A stretch of DNA of 64,000 nt from Deltaproteobacteria bacterium (GTDB lineage: Bacteria; Desulfobacterota; Desulfobacteria; Desulfobacterales; SURF-15), in the NCBI GenBank assembly GCA_019309565.1, contig JAFDFZ010000002.1, forward strand, positions 1 through 64,000, in the 5' to 3' direction. This document shows, one piece after another, positions 17,006-25,947 of this stretch. The translations under genes were made by a program, and so were the position numbers. The stretch's first letter is position 1. Each line of letters opens with the position of its first letter. The notes under the pieces are model-generated. The model worked only from the letters and a program-made list of their open reading frames with translations, made no database searches and had not been told where the DNA came from.

Positions 17006-17170
17006 ATGCCAGTTTACGATTTTGTCTGCGAAAAATGCAAAAAAACGTTTACCCTTAATCTTAAGGTTTCTGAATATGAGAAGAAAGCCTATCGCTGCCC
17101 AAAATGCAACAGTAAAAAAGTAACGCAGCAAATAACATCCTTTCAGACGATTACCTCAAAAAAGAGTTAG
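17006..17170 (+). CDS. FmdB-family zinc-ribbon protein (54 aa)
   Basis: A short gene with an excellent ribosome site (AGGAGGAGG) before the ATG. The product starts MPVYDFVCEKCKKTF, has a second pair in YRCPKCNSKKV and ends with a polar tail. This is the FmdB/CxxC-CxxC putative regulatory zinc ribbon family (usual length 55-110). Four cysteines in two CxxC knuckles bind one zinc. The function of the family is not established; it is common in sulfate reducers. Confidence 0.85.
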   Translation: MPVYDFVCEKCKKTFTLNLKVSEYEKKAYRCPKCNSKKVTQQITSFQTITSKKS

Positions 17171-17500
17171 ATGCGAAGGTTCGACCATACCGTTAGCAAT
17201 GATAATACAAAAGTATGATCTGGCTATCAGCAAAGTCTAAGTAAAACCGATCCGGCGTTGAAGGCAACCTGCTTTACCAAACGTATAAAATATACACCAG
17301 AGGGGGGACATTTAGGCACTTAAGCAGACGTACCGCTTCCAACAGGCTTACCTTCAGCGCCTGTTCTATTAAACGGCTTGGCTTTTGCAGAGATGCAGGG
17401 GGGAATAATTTTGCTGACAGGGCAGATGGATGCGCACACCGAACGTAACGGGTTGAATACTTTACGGCCGGTAATTCTTTGCTAAGGAGCCGATTTATTG

Positions 17501-17529
17501 TTGACAAACAGGTATTCTTCCCTTAACAG
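17501..17529 (+). promoter_or_regulatory. Candidate sigma70 promoter for bactofilin gene
   Basis: A perfect TTGACA (17501-17506), 17-base spacer and a weak TAACAG (17524-17529), 48 bases upstream of the bactofilin ATG. The remaining gap 17171-17500 shows no supportable gene or known riboswitch pattern. Confidence 0.4.
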
Positions 17530-17576
17530 CAATAATGTACAAAAGGGTTTAATAACTTTTTTCAAAGGGGGCTCCA

Positions 17577-18164
17577 ATGCTCAAAAAGAGAAGAAACGAC
17601 ATTAACGAGAATATGTCAAGTTTTAGCCCGATCGCCGAGGAAAAAAAGATGCCATCGCCTGCTTCTTCTCCGGGTACGTCCCTAAGCCCGGTTTCTGCAG
17701 AAGAGAAGACCGTGATTGGCCAGCACATTTCCGTTGAGGGGGTTGTCCGAGGCAAGGAGAACCTTGTTATTGAGGGTTCTATGAAGGGAAGCATCGAGCT
17801 GGAAAAACATCAGGTCACGGTGGGCTCCAAGGGACAGGTCGAGGCCGAAATCCAAGCCGATAACGTAATCATCAGCGGCCGGCTGGTGGGCAATATACAA
17901 GCCCACGGCAAAGTGGAAATTACCAAAGAGGCTGATTTCAGCGGTGAGATTAAGGCAAAACGTATTTCGGTGGAAGATGGTGCATATCTCAAAGCCGTTA
18001 TTGAGCTCGAGCGGGAATCCGACAAAAAAGAAATCCCTTTATCCAGGCCGGCAGCTCAGAGTCAAGCGGGAATTTCATCCAGTATGACAAAACCTGGAAA
18101 GGCTGGATCCGAGACGCCAAAAGAATCGGCGAATATCCCCCTCGATTCAACCAAGGGAAAGTGA
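17577..18164 (+). CDS. Bactofilin (polymer-forming cytoskeletal protein)
   Basis: A 195-residue protein with a disordered N terminus (about 1-44, Pro/Ser-rich), a central bactofilin beta-helix at about 45-150 recognisable from repeated short hydrophobic strands (TVIGQHISVEGVVRGKENLV, NVIISGRLVGNIQAHGKVEI, AYLKAVIEL) and a disordered Ser/Lys-rich tail. Bactofilins self-assemble without nucleotide into filaments at the inner membrane and position envelope enzymes. AAAGGGGG upstream supports the start. A methyltransferase-like gene follows after 3 bases. Confidence 0.85.
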   Translation: MLKKRRNDINENMSSFSPIAEEKKMPSPASSPGTSLSPVSAEEKTVIGQHISVEGVVRGKENLVIEGSMKGSIELEKHQVTVGSKGQVEAEIQADNVIISGRLVGNIQAHGKVEITKEADFSGEIKAKRISVEDGAYLKAVIELERESDKKEIPLSRPAAQSQAGISSSMTKPGKAGSETPKESANIPLDSTKGK

Positions 18165-18167
18165 TAT

Positions 18168-18773
18168 TTGAGCAAGTCTGCACAAAGACCGTGGCAAGCC
18201 GTTCCTGCGGAATCTGAACCCTTCAACTACATCAGCAGCACGTTGAAGTATTTTATCGAGAGCATTAAGCAGCGCACTGATGAACGGTTGCTTGATGGGG
18301 GGCCGGTTTATCGACAGAATATTAATTTTTTCTCCCAGCGGGTTCACAAGCTTTATGTATGTGATCTGTTTCGTCGTCTGAGCGAAGACAGGGAAGCGAA
18401 ACTGCCTGCCGAAAAGTACTGGCACTATCTCGACTATCCCTTGTATACCTTTGATGGAATTCTTCTGTGGAATCTTATCGACCGGCTGGACGACCCCGAG
18501 GTAAAAAGCCTGGTGAAACGCTGTTACGGCATGATGAAGCCAGGAGGCTTTGTCATGCTGTTTACATTGGGAAACCAGGTTTCCCCCACCGGGCAGGACA
18601 CATTCGCTATCCATGAGGGTTTCCGGCTTGTCAAGCGCGAGCGAAAATATCCTCACCTTCCAGCCCGCCAGCGCCAGAACCGGGATTTCCTTTTTCTGCT
18701 GGATCCGTTTATTCCTGTCAAATCGCTTATCTATCGGAATGGGATCAGAGAGTTTCTTTTCCAGCGCAGTTAA
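18168..18773 (+). CDS. Class I SAM methyltransferase-like protein
   Basis: A 201-residue protein with the latter half of a Rossmann methyltransferase: YTFDGILLWNLIDRLDDPE (motif-IV-like strand) then CYGMMKPGGFVMLFTLGN (motif VI/VII, typical of family members). An N-terminal segment with KLYVCDLFRRL resembles the motif-II acidic strand, but the classical GxGxG loop is not evident, so SAM binding is uncertain. TTG start at 18168 has AAGGGAAAG upstream and no in-frame ATG fits. It lies 3 bases after bactofilin in one operon. Substrate unknown. Confidence 0.6.
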   Translation: MSKSAQRPWQAVPAESEPFNYISSTLKYFIESIKQRTDERLLDGGPVYRQNINFFSQRVHKLYVCDLFRRLSEDREAKLPAEKYWHYLDYPLYTFDGILLWNLIDRLDDPEVKSLVKRCYGMMKPGGFVMLFTLGNQVSPTGQDTFAIHEGFRLVKRERKYPHLPARQRQNRDFLFLLDPFIPVKSLIYRNGIREFLFQRS

Positions 18774-18844
18774 CCCCGCAGTTGCATAAATCGCACAACC
18801 AAAATGACCTTCAGGTATGATTTATCAGTATCTAACTACTGCGG
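18774..18844 (+). mobile_element. MITE-like element, copy R2 (short form)
   Basis: A 71-bp copy that begins immediately after the methyltransferase-like stop codon with CCCCGCAGTTGCATAAATCG and ends TATCTAACTACTGCGG. The inverted ends CCGCAGT and ACTGCGG frame the shared core TGATTTATCAGTATCT. No clear target duplication. It lies between two convergent genes, where the stem could also act as a transcription stop. Confidence 0.5.
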
Positions 18845-18868
18845 TTTTGGAGGCGTCAATTTCCGTCC

Positions 18869-19798
18869 TTACTGTTCCCTATAAAACGGAATCCCTAACG
18901 CTTCAGGCGCACCGATTCGTCTTTTAACCCTCTCCCAGCGGGTAACAACCACCAGCACACCGATGGTGAAAAGATAGGGAAGCATTCTTAGAACATATCC
19001 CGGGATGATGGTAAGCCCTGCGGCCTGGCAGTAAAATTGAAAAGCGTTAATGAAACCAAACAAAAGGGCCCCTGCTGCCGCCCGAAGCGGATCCCACATG
19101 GCAAATATAACCAGGGCGATGGCGATCCACCCTTGCCCCCCTGTCATTTGCTCTTTCCACCCAGGGGTGTATGCAAGAGATAAATAGGCGCCTCCCAGCC
19201 CTGCCAGCGTCCCGCCCGCTAATGTACATACATATCTGACTGTCACCACGTTGATACCAACCGTGTCGGCGGCAGCCGGATTCTCACCTACAGCTCGTAG
19301 ATTAAGACCATATTTTGTTTTGTATAAAAAGAAAAATGCAAGCGGAGTAAGAAAGTATGCCACATAGACAAGCGGGGTATGACTGAAAAAAATGGGGCCC
19401 AAAACTGGAATTCGATTAAGAGGGAACAGCGCCAGTGACTCAAATTGTAAGGTGACTTTTCCGATGAACGATCTTCCCAAAAAATTGCTTAAACCAATGC
19501 CGAACAAAGTCAGTGCGAGACCGGAGACAACCTGGTTAACTCGCAGGGTAATGGAGAAAAATCCATGGATCATGGCGAAAGCACCACCAACCAGCATGGC
19601 GGCCAGCACCGATAACCAAATCGAACCAAAGGTATCAGATGCTGCGACGGCGGCCAGCGCCCCCATCAACATCATCCCCTCAACTCCAAGGTTCAAAATA
19701 CCGGAGCGTTCGGCGAATATTTCTCCGGTGGCAGCGAACAACACCGCCAGGGATGATGAGATGGTGACTTTTGCAATGAATATGATCGCCGATTCCAC
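18869..19798 (-). CDS. BMP-type ABC transporter permease (second subunit)
   Basis: A 309-residue inner-membrane permease of the BPD_transp_2 family with 8-9 hydrophobic segments. Signatures include LFAATGEIFAERSGILNLGVEGMMLMGAL near the N terminus (the family's coupling region) and YLSLAYTPGWKEQMTGGQGWIA. It pairs with the permease just upstream and the double-ATPase to import nucleosides or purine-like compounds captured by the BMP protein. Gap to the first permease is 21 bases. Convergent with the methyltransferase-like gene. Confidence 0.9.
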   Translation of the reverse strand: MESAIIFIAKVTISSSLAVLFAATGEIFAERSGILNLGVEGMMLMGALAAVAASDTFGSIWLSVLAAMLVGGAFAMIHGFFSITLRVNQVVSGLALTLFGIGLSNFLGRSFIGKVTLQFESLALFPLNRIPVLGPIFFSHTPLVYVAYFLTPLAFFFLYKTKYGLNLRAVGENPAAADTVGINVVTVRYVCTLAGGTLAGLGGAYLSLAYTPGWKEQMTGGQGWIAIALVIFAMWDPLRAAAGALLFGFINAFQFYCQAAGLTIIPGYVLRMLPYLFTIGVLVVVTRWERVKRRIGAPEALGIPFYREQ

Positions 19799-19819
19799 AG
19801 AGACTTTATCCTGTATTTT

Positions 19820-20881
19820 TTAACCTTTTTGAATATGAAGCTCGTATTCCTGAAACACCTGTGCGCCCAGCACACAGAATAAAATCGCTCCCTGTAGTAC
19901 CAGTCCGATGGCCGAAGGCACTCTCAATGTAATTTGAACCTGATCGCCTCCTACCATCAGCCCTCCCAGCAATATAGAGATCAACACGATATAGCCGGGG
20001 CGAAGCTTTCCGAGCCAGGCCATCACGATTCCCATATATCCATTTCCAACCGCCAGCCCCTGCTGAAGACGATAATGAATACCCGCCGTCTCACAAATAC
20101 CGGCCAGACCGGCCAAGCCTCCGCTTAGAAACATCACCCAAATGATATTCCGGGCAATGTTGATTTGGGCATATCGTGCAGCACCCGGACTGGCGCCGGC
20201 AACCCGGATCTGGTATCCCCAATGCGCGTAGGACAATAAAAACCAGATGGTTGCCGCTGCCACAAGCCCGATCGGCAAACCCAAATGAATTCTTGTACCA
20301 AAGAACCTGGGAAACCATGCCGCCTCCTCGAACATGGCGGTTCCAGGAAATCCCCTTCCGGCCGGGTCACGCCATGGTCCAAAATATAAGTGTTCCAGCC
20401 ACAATATGGCGACATAGTTGAGCATCAGTGAAGAGATGATTTCGTTTACCTGTAATCGGGCGCGGAGAATTCCAGGAATCAGCCCCCAGAGTGCGCCTCC
20501 CATGAACCCCGCCAGTATCATCAGGGGAATTATCAGAGTTTGCGGCAGATAAGAAGTAAAAAAAAGAGCCAACCCCGCTCCGGCAACACCTCCCATGACG
20601 AGCTGGCCTTCTGCCCCGATATTCCAGATCTGCATGTTGCCCGCCAGTGCGACGGACAAACCGCATAGAATCAGTGGAGAGGCGCGAACAAGAACCTCCG
20701 AGAAGTTATACAAACTTCCGAAAGCCCCTTTTAGGATCTCAAAATATGCAGTGATCGGATTCACTTGCACCCACAGAAAAAGCACTGCCCCCAGGCAGAG
20801 TGCCGCAAAAACAGACAGGGAAGTTGTGATACAAGGATTCCAAGAAGGAGGCTTAAGCCGTTTTCTGAGACAGATTCTCAT
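19820..20881 (-). CDS. BMP-type ABC transporter permease (first subunit)
   Basis: A 353-residue permease with about 9-10 membrane segments. The family block is VRASPLILCGLSVALAGNMQ leading to IWNIGAEGQLVMGGVAGAG, followed by LMLNYVAIL. The ATG at 20881 overlaps the ATPase stop by four bases (ATGA), which decides the start over a longer upstream reading. It forms the membrane heterodimer with the next gene. Confidence 0.9.
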   Translation of the reverse strand: MRICLRKRLKPPSWNPCITTSLSVFAALCLGAVLFLWVQVNPITAYFEILKGAFGSLYNFSEVLVRASPLILCGLSVALAGNMQIWNIGAEGQLVMGGVAGAGLALFFTSYLPQTLIIPLMILAGFMGGALWGLIPGILRARLQVNEIISSLMLNYVAILWLEHLYFGPWRDPAGRGFPGTAMFEEAAWFPRFFGTRIHLGLPIGLVAAATIWFLLSYAHWGYQIRVAGASPGAARYAQINIARNIIWVMFLSGGLAGLAGICETAGIHYRLQQGLAVGNGYMGIVMAWLGKLRPGYIVLISILLGGLMVGGDQVQITLRVPSAIGLVLQGAILFCVLGAQVFQEYELHIQKG

Positions 20882-22401
20882 GCCTGTCCTTTCACGCCGG
20901 CCATCAATGGCCCAATCCGCTCCAGACAACGCTCATCGTCGCATGGAAAAGCATCCATTATTTGCCCCCTGAACATAACCAGAATCGTATCGGAAAGCGA
21001 GAGGACCTCCTTGATATCTCCGGACACCAACAACACGCCCGAACCTTTTCGCTGGCGTAAAAGTGCCTGCCAGATCTCTTCTGTAGCGCCGATATCAAGC
21101 CCCCGGGTCGGCTGTTCGGCTATTAAAAAAAGCGGATTTCTGGAAAACTCGCGGGCAAGAATCAGCTTTTGTAAATTACCGCCCGAAAGCTGCTTTGCTT
21201 TCATGGCAAGCGTCGATGCCGCAATGTGATACGTGGAAACAAGTTCCTCGGCGATCTCCTTTGCCCTTTTCCAGTCTATAAAGGGACCCTTTGTGAACCG
21301 GATTCTATCGGTTAGAACGAAATTTTCAAGCAGGCTCATATCCGGCACGCACCCCCGGGCCGTTCTGTCTTCTGGAATATATGCAACCCTGTCAAGTTGC
21401 CGGGATATATCTTTATCTTCCAGCAACACGCGGCCTTTTTCCATCGGCCGAAGGCCTACGATGGCCTCAACCAGTTCCCGCTGACCATTTCCGGCCACTC
21501 CCAGAATGGAAAAGATTTCTCCATACCTAATGTTAAAAGAGATGTCGTTGACGGCAAATTCCCCCCGATTGCCTCTTACCGATAGGTTTTCCACTCTTAA
21601 CAATACGTTTTCCCTCTTAACAGGCTTTCTTCCAACTTCAAGAATTACCTCGCGGCCGACCATCATCCTGGCCAATTCAGTACCGACCAAGCCGTCTCTT
21701 TTCGAAATATTTTCAGGTTTTACCGTACTCATCACTTTGCCTCTGCGCAGCACGGTTATATAGTCAGATATTTTCAGCACCTCCTCTAGCTTGTGGGTGA
21801 TAAACACGATGGATCTTCCTTCTTCCTTGATTTTTCTCATGATGGCAAACAGACGTTCGATTTCCTGTGGCGCAAGAACGGCGGTCGGCTCATCCATGAT
21901 CAGAATCTTAATTTTCCGGAAAAGCATGCGTAAGATCTCCACCCGCTGCTGCTCTCCTACAGACAATTCATAGATTCGAGCCCGGCTGTTGATGGCAAGC
22001 CCGTATCGGTCGGAAAGATCCGAAACATGCTTTTCCAAAGAAAGGGGGTCTATACGGAAGGTTTCAGCCATGCCCAGGGAGATGTTTTCTGCGACCGTAA
22101 AGTTTCGAACCAGTTGAAAATGCTGATGGATCATGCCGATACCGTGTGCCAGCGCATCTCTTGGGGAGCGAAAATTCACCCGCTTGCCCTCTATGTAGAT
22201 TTCTCCTTCATCAGGCTGATAGAATCCGCCTAGAATGCTCATTAGCGTGGTTTTGCCGGCGCCATTCTCTCCCAGCAGGCTGTGAATCTCGCCTTTCATT
22301 ATGCGGAAATCGATGCCGTTGTTTGCCAGTACATGTGGAAAGCGCTTGACGATCCCTTTCATAACCGCCGCTGGATGGCCTGTGGAGGATTTTTCGGACA
22401 T
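20878..22401 (-). CDS. ABC transporter ATPase, two fused nucleotide-binding domains
   Basis: A 507-residue protein of the simple-sugar/nucleoside importer class. Domain 1 (about 10-245): Walker A GENGAGKTT, signature LSVGEQQRVEI, Walker B ILIMDEPTAVL, H-loop FITHK. Domain 2 (about 255-500): degenerate Walker A GVAGNGQRELVEA lacking the Lys, signature LSGGNLQK, and FLIAEQPTRGLDIG, where the usual catalytic region reads E-Q-P. Such asymmetry is normal in this family (RbsA, NupO). The start at 22401 lies just after the phosphoribosyltransferase stop; an ATG at 22425 would overlap it. Confidence 0.92.
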   Translation of the reverse strand: MSEKSSTGHPAAVMKGIVKRFPHVLANNGIDFRIMKGEIHSLLGENGAGKTTLMSILGGFYQPDEGEIYIEGKRVNFRSPRDALAHGIGMIHQHFQLVRNFTVAENISLGMAETFRIDPLSLEKHVSDLSDRYGLAINSRARIYELSVGEQQRVEILRMLFRKIKILIMDEPTAVLAPQEIERLFAIMRKIKEEGRSIVFITHKLEEVLKISDYITVLRRGKVMSTVKPENISKRDGLVGTELARMMVGREVILEVGRKPVKRENVLLRVENLSVRGNRGEFAVNDISFNIRYGEIFSILGVAGNGQRELVEAIVGLRPMEKGRVLLEDKDISRQLDRVAYIPEDRTARGCVPDMSLLENFVLTDRIRFTKGPFIDWKRAKEIAEELVSTYHIAASTLAMKAKQLSGGNLQKLILAREFSRNPLFLIAEQPTRGLDIGATEEIWQALLRQRKGSGVLLVSGDIKEVLSLSDTILVMFRGQIMDAFPCDDERCLERIGPLMAGVKGQA

Positions 22402-22405
22402 GAGC

Positions 22406-23092
22406 CTATTCTTTAGGTGTTTCATTCAGAAACAGAGGAGAGGGGAGATTTCCGAGCCAGTGAATTTTCTTGGAAAGACCGCCATACAGAGGTTTCATTT
22501 CACCCTCCTTGGCCACACAATATATTCCCAGGATCTTAAGCGCCCTTTTGTCCAAAGATTTCCTTTCGGTCACCTCATCAAGGATTGTGGCCAGCGCAGC
22601 GATCGTACCGCCTGTACTGACCACATCATCGATGATGACGACACCGCTTTTGGCACCGCTTAGCAGGTTCACATCGCGCTCATAGACAACGAGATATTTG
22701 TCTCCGCTGGTGACAGAACCTGCTCCCACCTGAATATACGGTCTTCTGTGGCCGTATTCGATTTCCATGTGCGGTTTACGTCGGTTATAGGCGATGGCCA
22801 TAGCCGGAACCCCAAGCTCCTGGCAGACCGCCTGGCCCAATTGAAGAGCCTTTTCAACCGCTGTGAAAAAAACAACCCCTTCCAGATTCACGACTGTCTC
22901 CCTGATTTTGCGAGCAAGGGCGTGACCGAACAGACGGTTCCATTCGATCATACCCACCAGGTTCAGAGAAGCGATCTTTATGAATCCGCCTTCAGCCGGA
23001 AGCAACACATAGGGAAGTTCCGCTTTAAACCCAAGCTCAGGGATATCGAAAATATACTTTTCTCCGGATTCGAGAGAGCTAAAAATATCCAT
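22406..23092 (-). CDS. Purine-type phosphoribosyltransferase
   Basis: A 228-residue type I phosphoribosyltransferase: the PRPP-binding loop is VVIIDDVVSTGGTIAAL, with a hood-like N-terminal region and a long C-terminal extension. It resembles adenine-PRTase-like enzymes that convert a base plus PRPP to the nucleotide. Its placement between the solute-binding gene and ATPase of a BMP transporter suggests it traps the imported base. The exact base is not deducible. It begins 111 bases after the binding-protein stop. Confidence 0.8.
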   Translation of the reverse strand: MDIFSSLESGEKYIFDIPELGFKAELPYVLLPAEGGFIKIASLNLVGMIEWNRLFGHALARKIRETVVNLEGVVFFTAVEKALQLGQAVCQELGVPAMAIAYNRRKPHMEIEYGHRRPYIQVGAGSVTSGDKYLVVYERDVNLLSGAKSGVVIIDDVVSTGGTIAALATILDEVTERKSLDKRALKILGIYCVAKEGEMKPLYGGLSKKIHWLGNLPSPLFLNETPKE

Positions 23093-23203
23093 GGAATGCC
23101 TTTTCTTAAGACGTCAGGTCGTTCATTGTGCGGGGTTTTGTCCCCACTTGCCGCCACACCAGCTTCGGTGCTTTGGCGGCGGTGAGACGGCGCTTTATAG
23201 AAC

Positions 23204-24295
23204 TTAATCAGGAATTTTTCCCGACACACCCTCTATAAGCCACCTCATGGTAAGCAGTTCTTGATCTGAGGCTTTCTTGCCTGCGGGTATCTTCACTTTC
23301 CCCGATTGATCTTTGATAGGCCCCGCAAAAATGTTATCGATCCCTTTTTCCAGAAGCGCTTTCTCGGCAAGGACTTTTTGCCGAACGTTTTCAGGTACTG
23401 ATGCATGAAACGGAGCCAGTTTTACTCCTTTCTTTTCGAATCCCCACCACACCTCTGCAGGTTTCCAGGTACCTGCAATCACCCGTTTTACGGCATCCAC
23501 ATAGTAAACACCCCAGTTCCACTCCGTAGAAACCAGAGCGCAGGGAGCCTGTGCGCTAACATCGATGCCGTAGCCAATGGCGGGTACTCCTTTTCTGCAT
23601 GCAGCCTGTGCAGATTCCGGCGTATCGGCCATCTGCCTTATAAGATCATGACCACGGCTTGTCAGCGTCTCAGCCAGCAGCGTTTCATTGGTGGCATCCC
23701 GCCAACTCTTCAGCCACACAATTGTATTGACTTTTTTCGGGTCGTGTGGGGTAGAGGATTCTCTCAACCCTTTAAACAGGCCGATGGTAAAGGCATTGAT
23801 TCCGCGAATGGGTTCGGGAATCGGCTGGGTTGCCACCGTTCCCACGTTTTTATAACCCATCAATCCGGCCATATACCCGGCCAGATATTCGGCCTGATAC
23901 ATACGGACAAAATAATTCCCCATGTTCTTGTCATTTTTCTTATACCCGGAGCAATGCTCGAAGATCACATTCGGAAAATCCCGGGCTACGATCACACATG
24001 GATCCATGTGCTCAAATGTGGTTGCAAAAATGATGTCAAAGCCTGCTTTTGCATATCCCCGTAAAACCTGTTCGGCATTGGCCGCCAGCACTTTCTCCGT
24101 ATAGGAGATTTCAATTTGATCGCCCAGTTTTTCCCGCAGATACTCGATGCCCCGGTAATGAGCGGTTGTCCATCCCATGTCATCAATGGTCCAAAGCAGA
24201 GCAAAAGCCACCTTTGTCTTGGCTGTCGCCTGAGAACTCAACAAAACACCGATGCAAAGAAGCACCGCAAAGACGATGAATGTTTTTTTGCCCAT
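23204..24295 (-). CDS. BMP-family solute-binding protein
   Basis: A 363-residue periplasmic binding protein of the BMP/PnrA family (nucleoside binding). A Sec signal (FIVFAVLLCIGVLLSS to ATA) leads into KVAFALLWTIDDMGWTTAHYRG, with VIFEHCSGYK and the characteristic LAGYMAGLMGYKNVGTVATQ. ATG 24295 is chosen because AAGGAGG lies 7 bases upstream; the TTG two codons earlier would clash with it. No certain lipobox is seen. First gene of a five-gene import/salvage operon behind a strong sigma70 promoter. Confidence 0.92.
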   Translation of the reverse strand: MGKKTFIVFAVLLCIGVLLSSQATAKTKVAFALLWTIDDMGWTTAHYRGIEYLREKLGDQIEISYTEKVLAANAEQVLRGYAKAGFDIIFATTFEHMDPCVIVARDFPNVIFEHCSGYKKNDKNMGNYFVRMYQAEYLAGYMAGLMGYKNVGTVATQPIPEPIRGINAFTIGLFKGLRESSTPHDPKKVNTIVWLKSWRDATNETLLAETLTSRGHDLIRQMADTPESAQAACRKGVPAIGYGIDVSAQAPCALVSTEWNWGVYYVDAVKRVIAGTWKPAEVWWGFEKKGVKLAPFHASVPENVRQKVLAEKALLEKGIDNIFAGPIKDQSGKVKIPAGKKASDQELLTMRWLIEGVSGKIPD

Positions 24296-24321
24296 CTTCA
24301 AACCTCCTTCCGGTTGAAGAA

Positions 24322-24339
24322 TTCCGAATTGAATCGGAA
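24322..24339. promoter_or_regulatory. Inverted repeat in BMP-operon leader
   Basis: TTCCGA-ATTGAA-TCGGAA, a 6-bp dyad with a 6-base centre, between the promoter and the BMP ribosome site. It could be an operator for a purine-responsive repressor or a small stem-loop. I saw no purine-riboswitch core around it. Confidence 0.3.
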
Positions 24340-24390
24340 GTCCTGGTCAGGGTTAATGTGTGTAAAAAAAGACTTGCCAGTAGTAATAAA

Positions 24391-24419
24391 ACTATAGGAA
24401 AATGAAATTCAAGTGTCAA
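24391..24419 (-). promoter_or_regulatory. Sigma70 promoter of the BMP transporter operon
   Basis: On the minus strand TTGACA (24419-24414), a 17-base spacer and TATAGT (24396-24391), about 95 bases upstream of the ATG at 24295. This is a near-consensus sigma70 promoter in the right orientation and the clearest one in the window. Confidence 0.7.
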
Positions 24420-24670
24420 CGACCAATGCGCCACAATTCTCGGTGAACAATAAAACTCGTTTAATTTAGCCGGGGGAGCTGATTTTTGAGCGCTTCAAAA
24501 TCCTATCACCCGGCTTCAATAGGAAATTCATAGACAATTGGTGGACTAAGACAGGTTAACAGCAATTCTCGGCAAATGTGAAATGAATGGCAATTTGCTG
24601 GGCCATGGCATTTTAAGGCATAATTAACTGGGGGGCAGAAGTTGCCGGCCGTCTGTCTGGGTGCAAAAAA

Positions 24671-24907
24671 ATGGGTGAAGATCAAAAAAAACGCAAGCCA
24701 CAGTACCGCGATATCACCATAAGAACCTCTGCTGGGTCGACCATCAAGGGAAAGGTGAATATTTCAGAAAAGGAAAGGTTATCCGACCTGTTTACAAGCA
24801 GCGAGCCGCAGTTCTTGATCGTAGTAGATGCTTACGTAAGAGAAGGCCACAGTAAGATCCTGTTTGTAAACAAGCAACATATTGTCTGGGCAGAGCCAGG
24901 TGATTAG
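24671..24907 (+). CDS. Conserved small beta-rich hypothetical protein
   Basis: A 78-residue protein with alternating hydrophobic strands (RDITIRTSAGSTIKGKVNIS, QFLIVVDAYV, KILFVNKQHIVWAEP), which suggests a small beta-barrel of Lsm/SH3 type. It resembles uncharacterised short DUF families found near envelope or signalling genes (possibly DUF6812), but I cannot name it with confidence. No strong ribosome site precedes the ATG. It lies between two minus-strand operons; the 370-base gap to its left holds the BMP promoter. Confidence 0.6.
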   Translation: MGEDQKKRKPQYRDITIRTSAGSTIKGKVNISEKERLSDLFTSSEPQFLIVVDAYVREGHSKILFVNKQHIVWAEPGD

Positions 24908-24990
24908 GGCAAGTACAGCCTTCATGTGTGAAGCTGAAGATCCTGCAGCTCCGTTTACAGGTTTTCTTCATTCAATCTGCTCTTGACGTT

Positions 24991-25929
24991 TCAGCCCGCT
25001 GCTTTTAGAAACTGCTCAAGGGTCTTGATGTTGTTTACAGAGAAGACGACACCGGGATAGTCCCGGGGAAGCGTCTTTTTCAACAATCCGGTTAAGACCT
25101 TGCCAGGTCCCACTTCGGCAAAAACCTCGACATCCGTCTCGATCATTCTAAGCATGCTATCATACCATTTTACCTGACTGCAAAGCTGTTTTGCCATGAT
25201 GGATCGTATTTCGTCAGGATTTGTTTCCACCTCTGCCGTAACATTGAACACGATTGCACTTCGGGGCGGGGTAAATGCTACCGTGTATAGGTGCTCTTTG
25301 AACTCCTCTTGCGCCTCCCTGATCAGTTCACTATGCCAGGCACCACTGACTTTTAAGGGAATGGCTTTTGCACCCTGTCTGACGGCAAGCGATGATACCT
25401 TTTCAACCGGCCCCGGAGAGCCTGTTATGACGATCTGAAGCTCTGTGTTGTGGTTTGCAATGGACACTACGCCTTCATGTTTAACCGTGTCCACCAGTTT
25501 TTGAACTTCCTCTATGGGAAGACCGACAACGGCGTGCATAACCCCGGTGTGTTTTGTGGATTCCCGGTGCATCAACTCTGCGCGCTTGACCACCAGTCTC
25601 ATGGAGTCTTGCCTTGATATCACCGAAGCAGCACAAAGAGCACTGTATTCCCCAAGGCTATGGCCTGCACAGATGGCTGGCTGCACAGACTCTTTTTCTA
25701 TCACAGCAAGAAATCCAAGATTTACCGCCGTAATGGCCGGTTGAAGGTTAACCGTTGAGGTCAAATCTTCTATAGGGCCTTTGAAACATAGTTTTGCAAG
25801 ATTGATTTTGGCGACTTCCGATGCCATATCGAATATTTCTCTTACAATGTCATAGTCCTGATAAATATCATATCCCATCCCCACAAATTGTGAACCCTGA
25901 CCCGGGAAAACAAATGCGATTTTTTTCAC
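24991..25929 (-). CDS. fabD: Malonyl-CoA:ACP transacylase
   Basis: A 312-residue acyltransferase that loads malonyl groups onto ACP for fatty-acid synthesis. The start AFVFPGQGSQFVGMG is canonical, the nucleophile Ser91 lies in GHSLGEYSAL, the substrate Arg in the RAELMHREST region, and the catalytic His in SGAWHSELI. Length is usual. It lies 18 bases after hemA on the minus strand; no other fab genes are nearby, so it is separated from the usual fab cluster. Confidence 0.94.
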   Translation of the reverse strand: MKKIAFVFPGQGSQFVGMGYDIYQDYDIVREIFDMASEVAKINLAKLCFKGPIEDLTSTVNLQPAITAVNLGFLAVIEKESVQPAICAGHSLGEYSALCAASVISRQDSMRLVVKRAELMHRESTKHTGVMHAVVGLPIEEVQKLVDTVKHEGVVSIANHNTELQIVITGSPGPVEKVSSLAVRQGAKAIPLKVSGAWHSELIREAQEEFKEHLYTVAFTPPRSAIVFNVTAEVETNPDEIRSIMAKQLCSQVKWYDSMLRMIETDVEVFAEVGPGKVLTGLLKKTLPRDYPGVVFSVNNIKTLEQFLKAAG

Positions 25930-25947
25930 TTCTCAACTCCTCCTCTT

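Noticed and set aside
17274-17507. Minus-strand open frame upstream of bactofilin
   Set aside because: It covers the promoter region of the bactofilin gene, has no family pattern and no ribosome site.
24296-24420. Possible purine riboswitch in the BMP operon leader
   Set aside because: The leader is only about 90 bases and lacks the conserved three-way-junction core. Only a promoter and a short dyad are supported.
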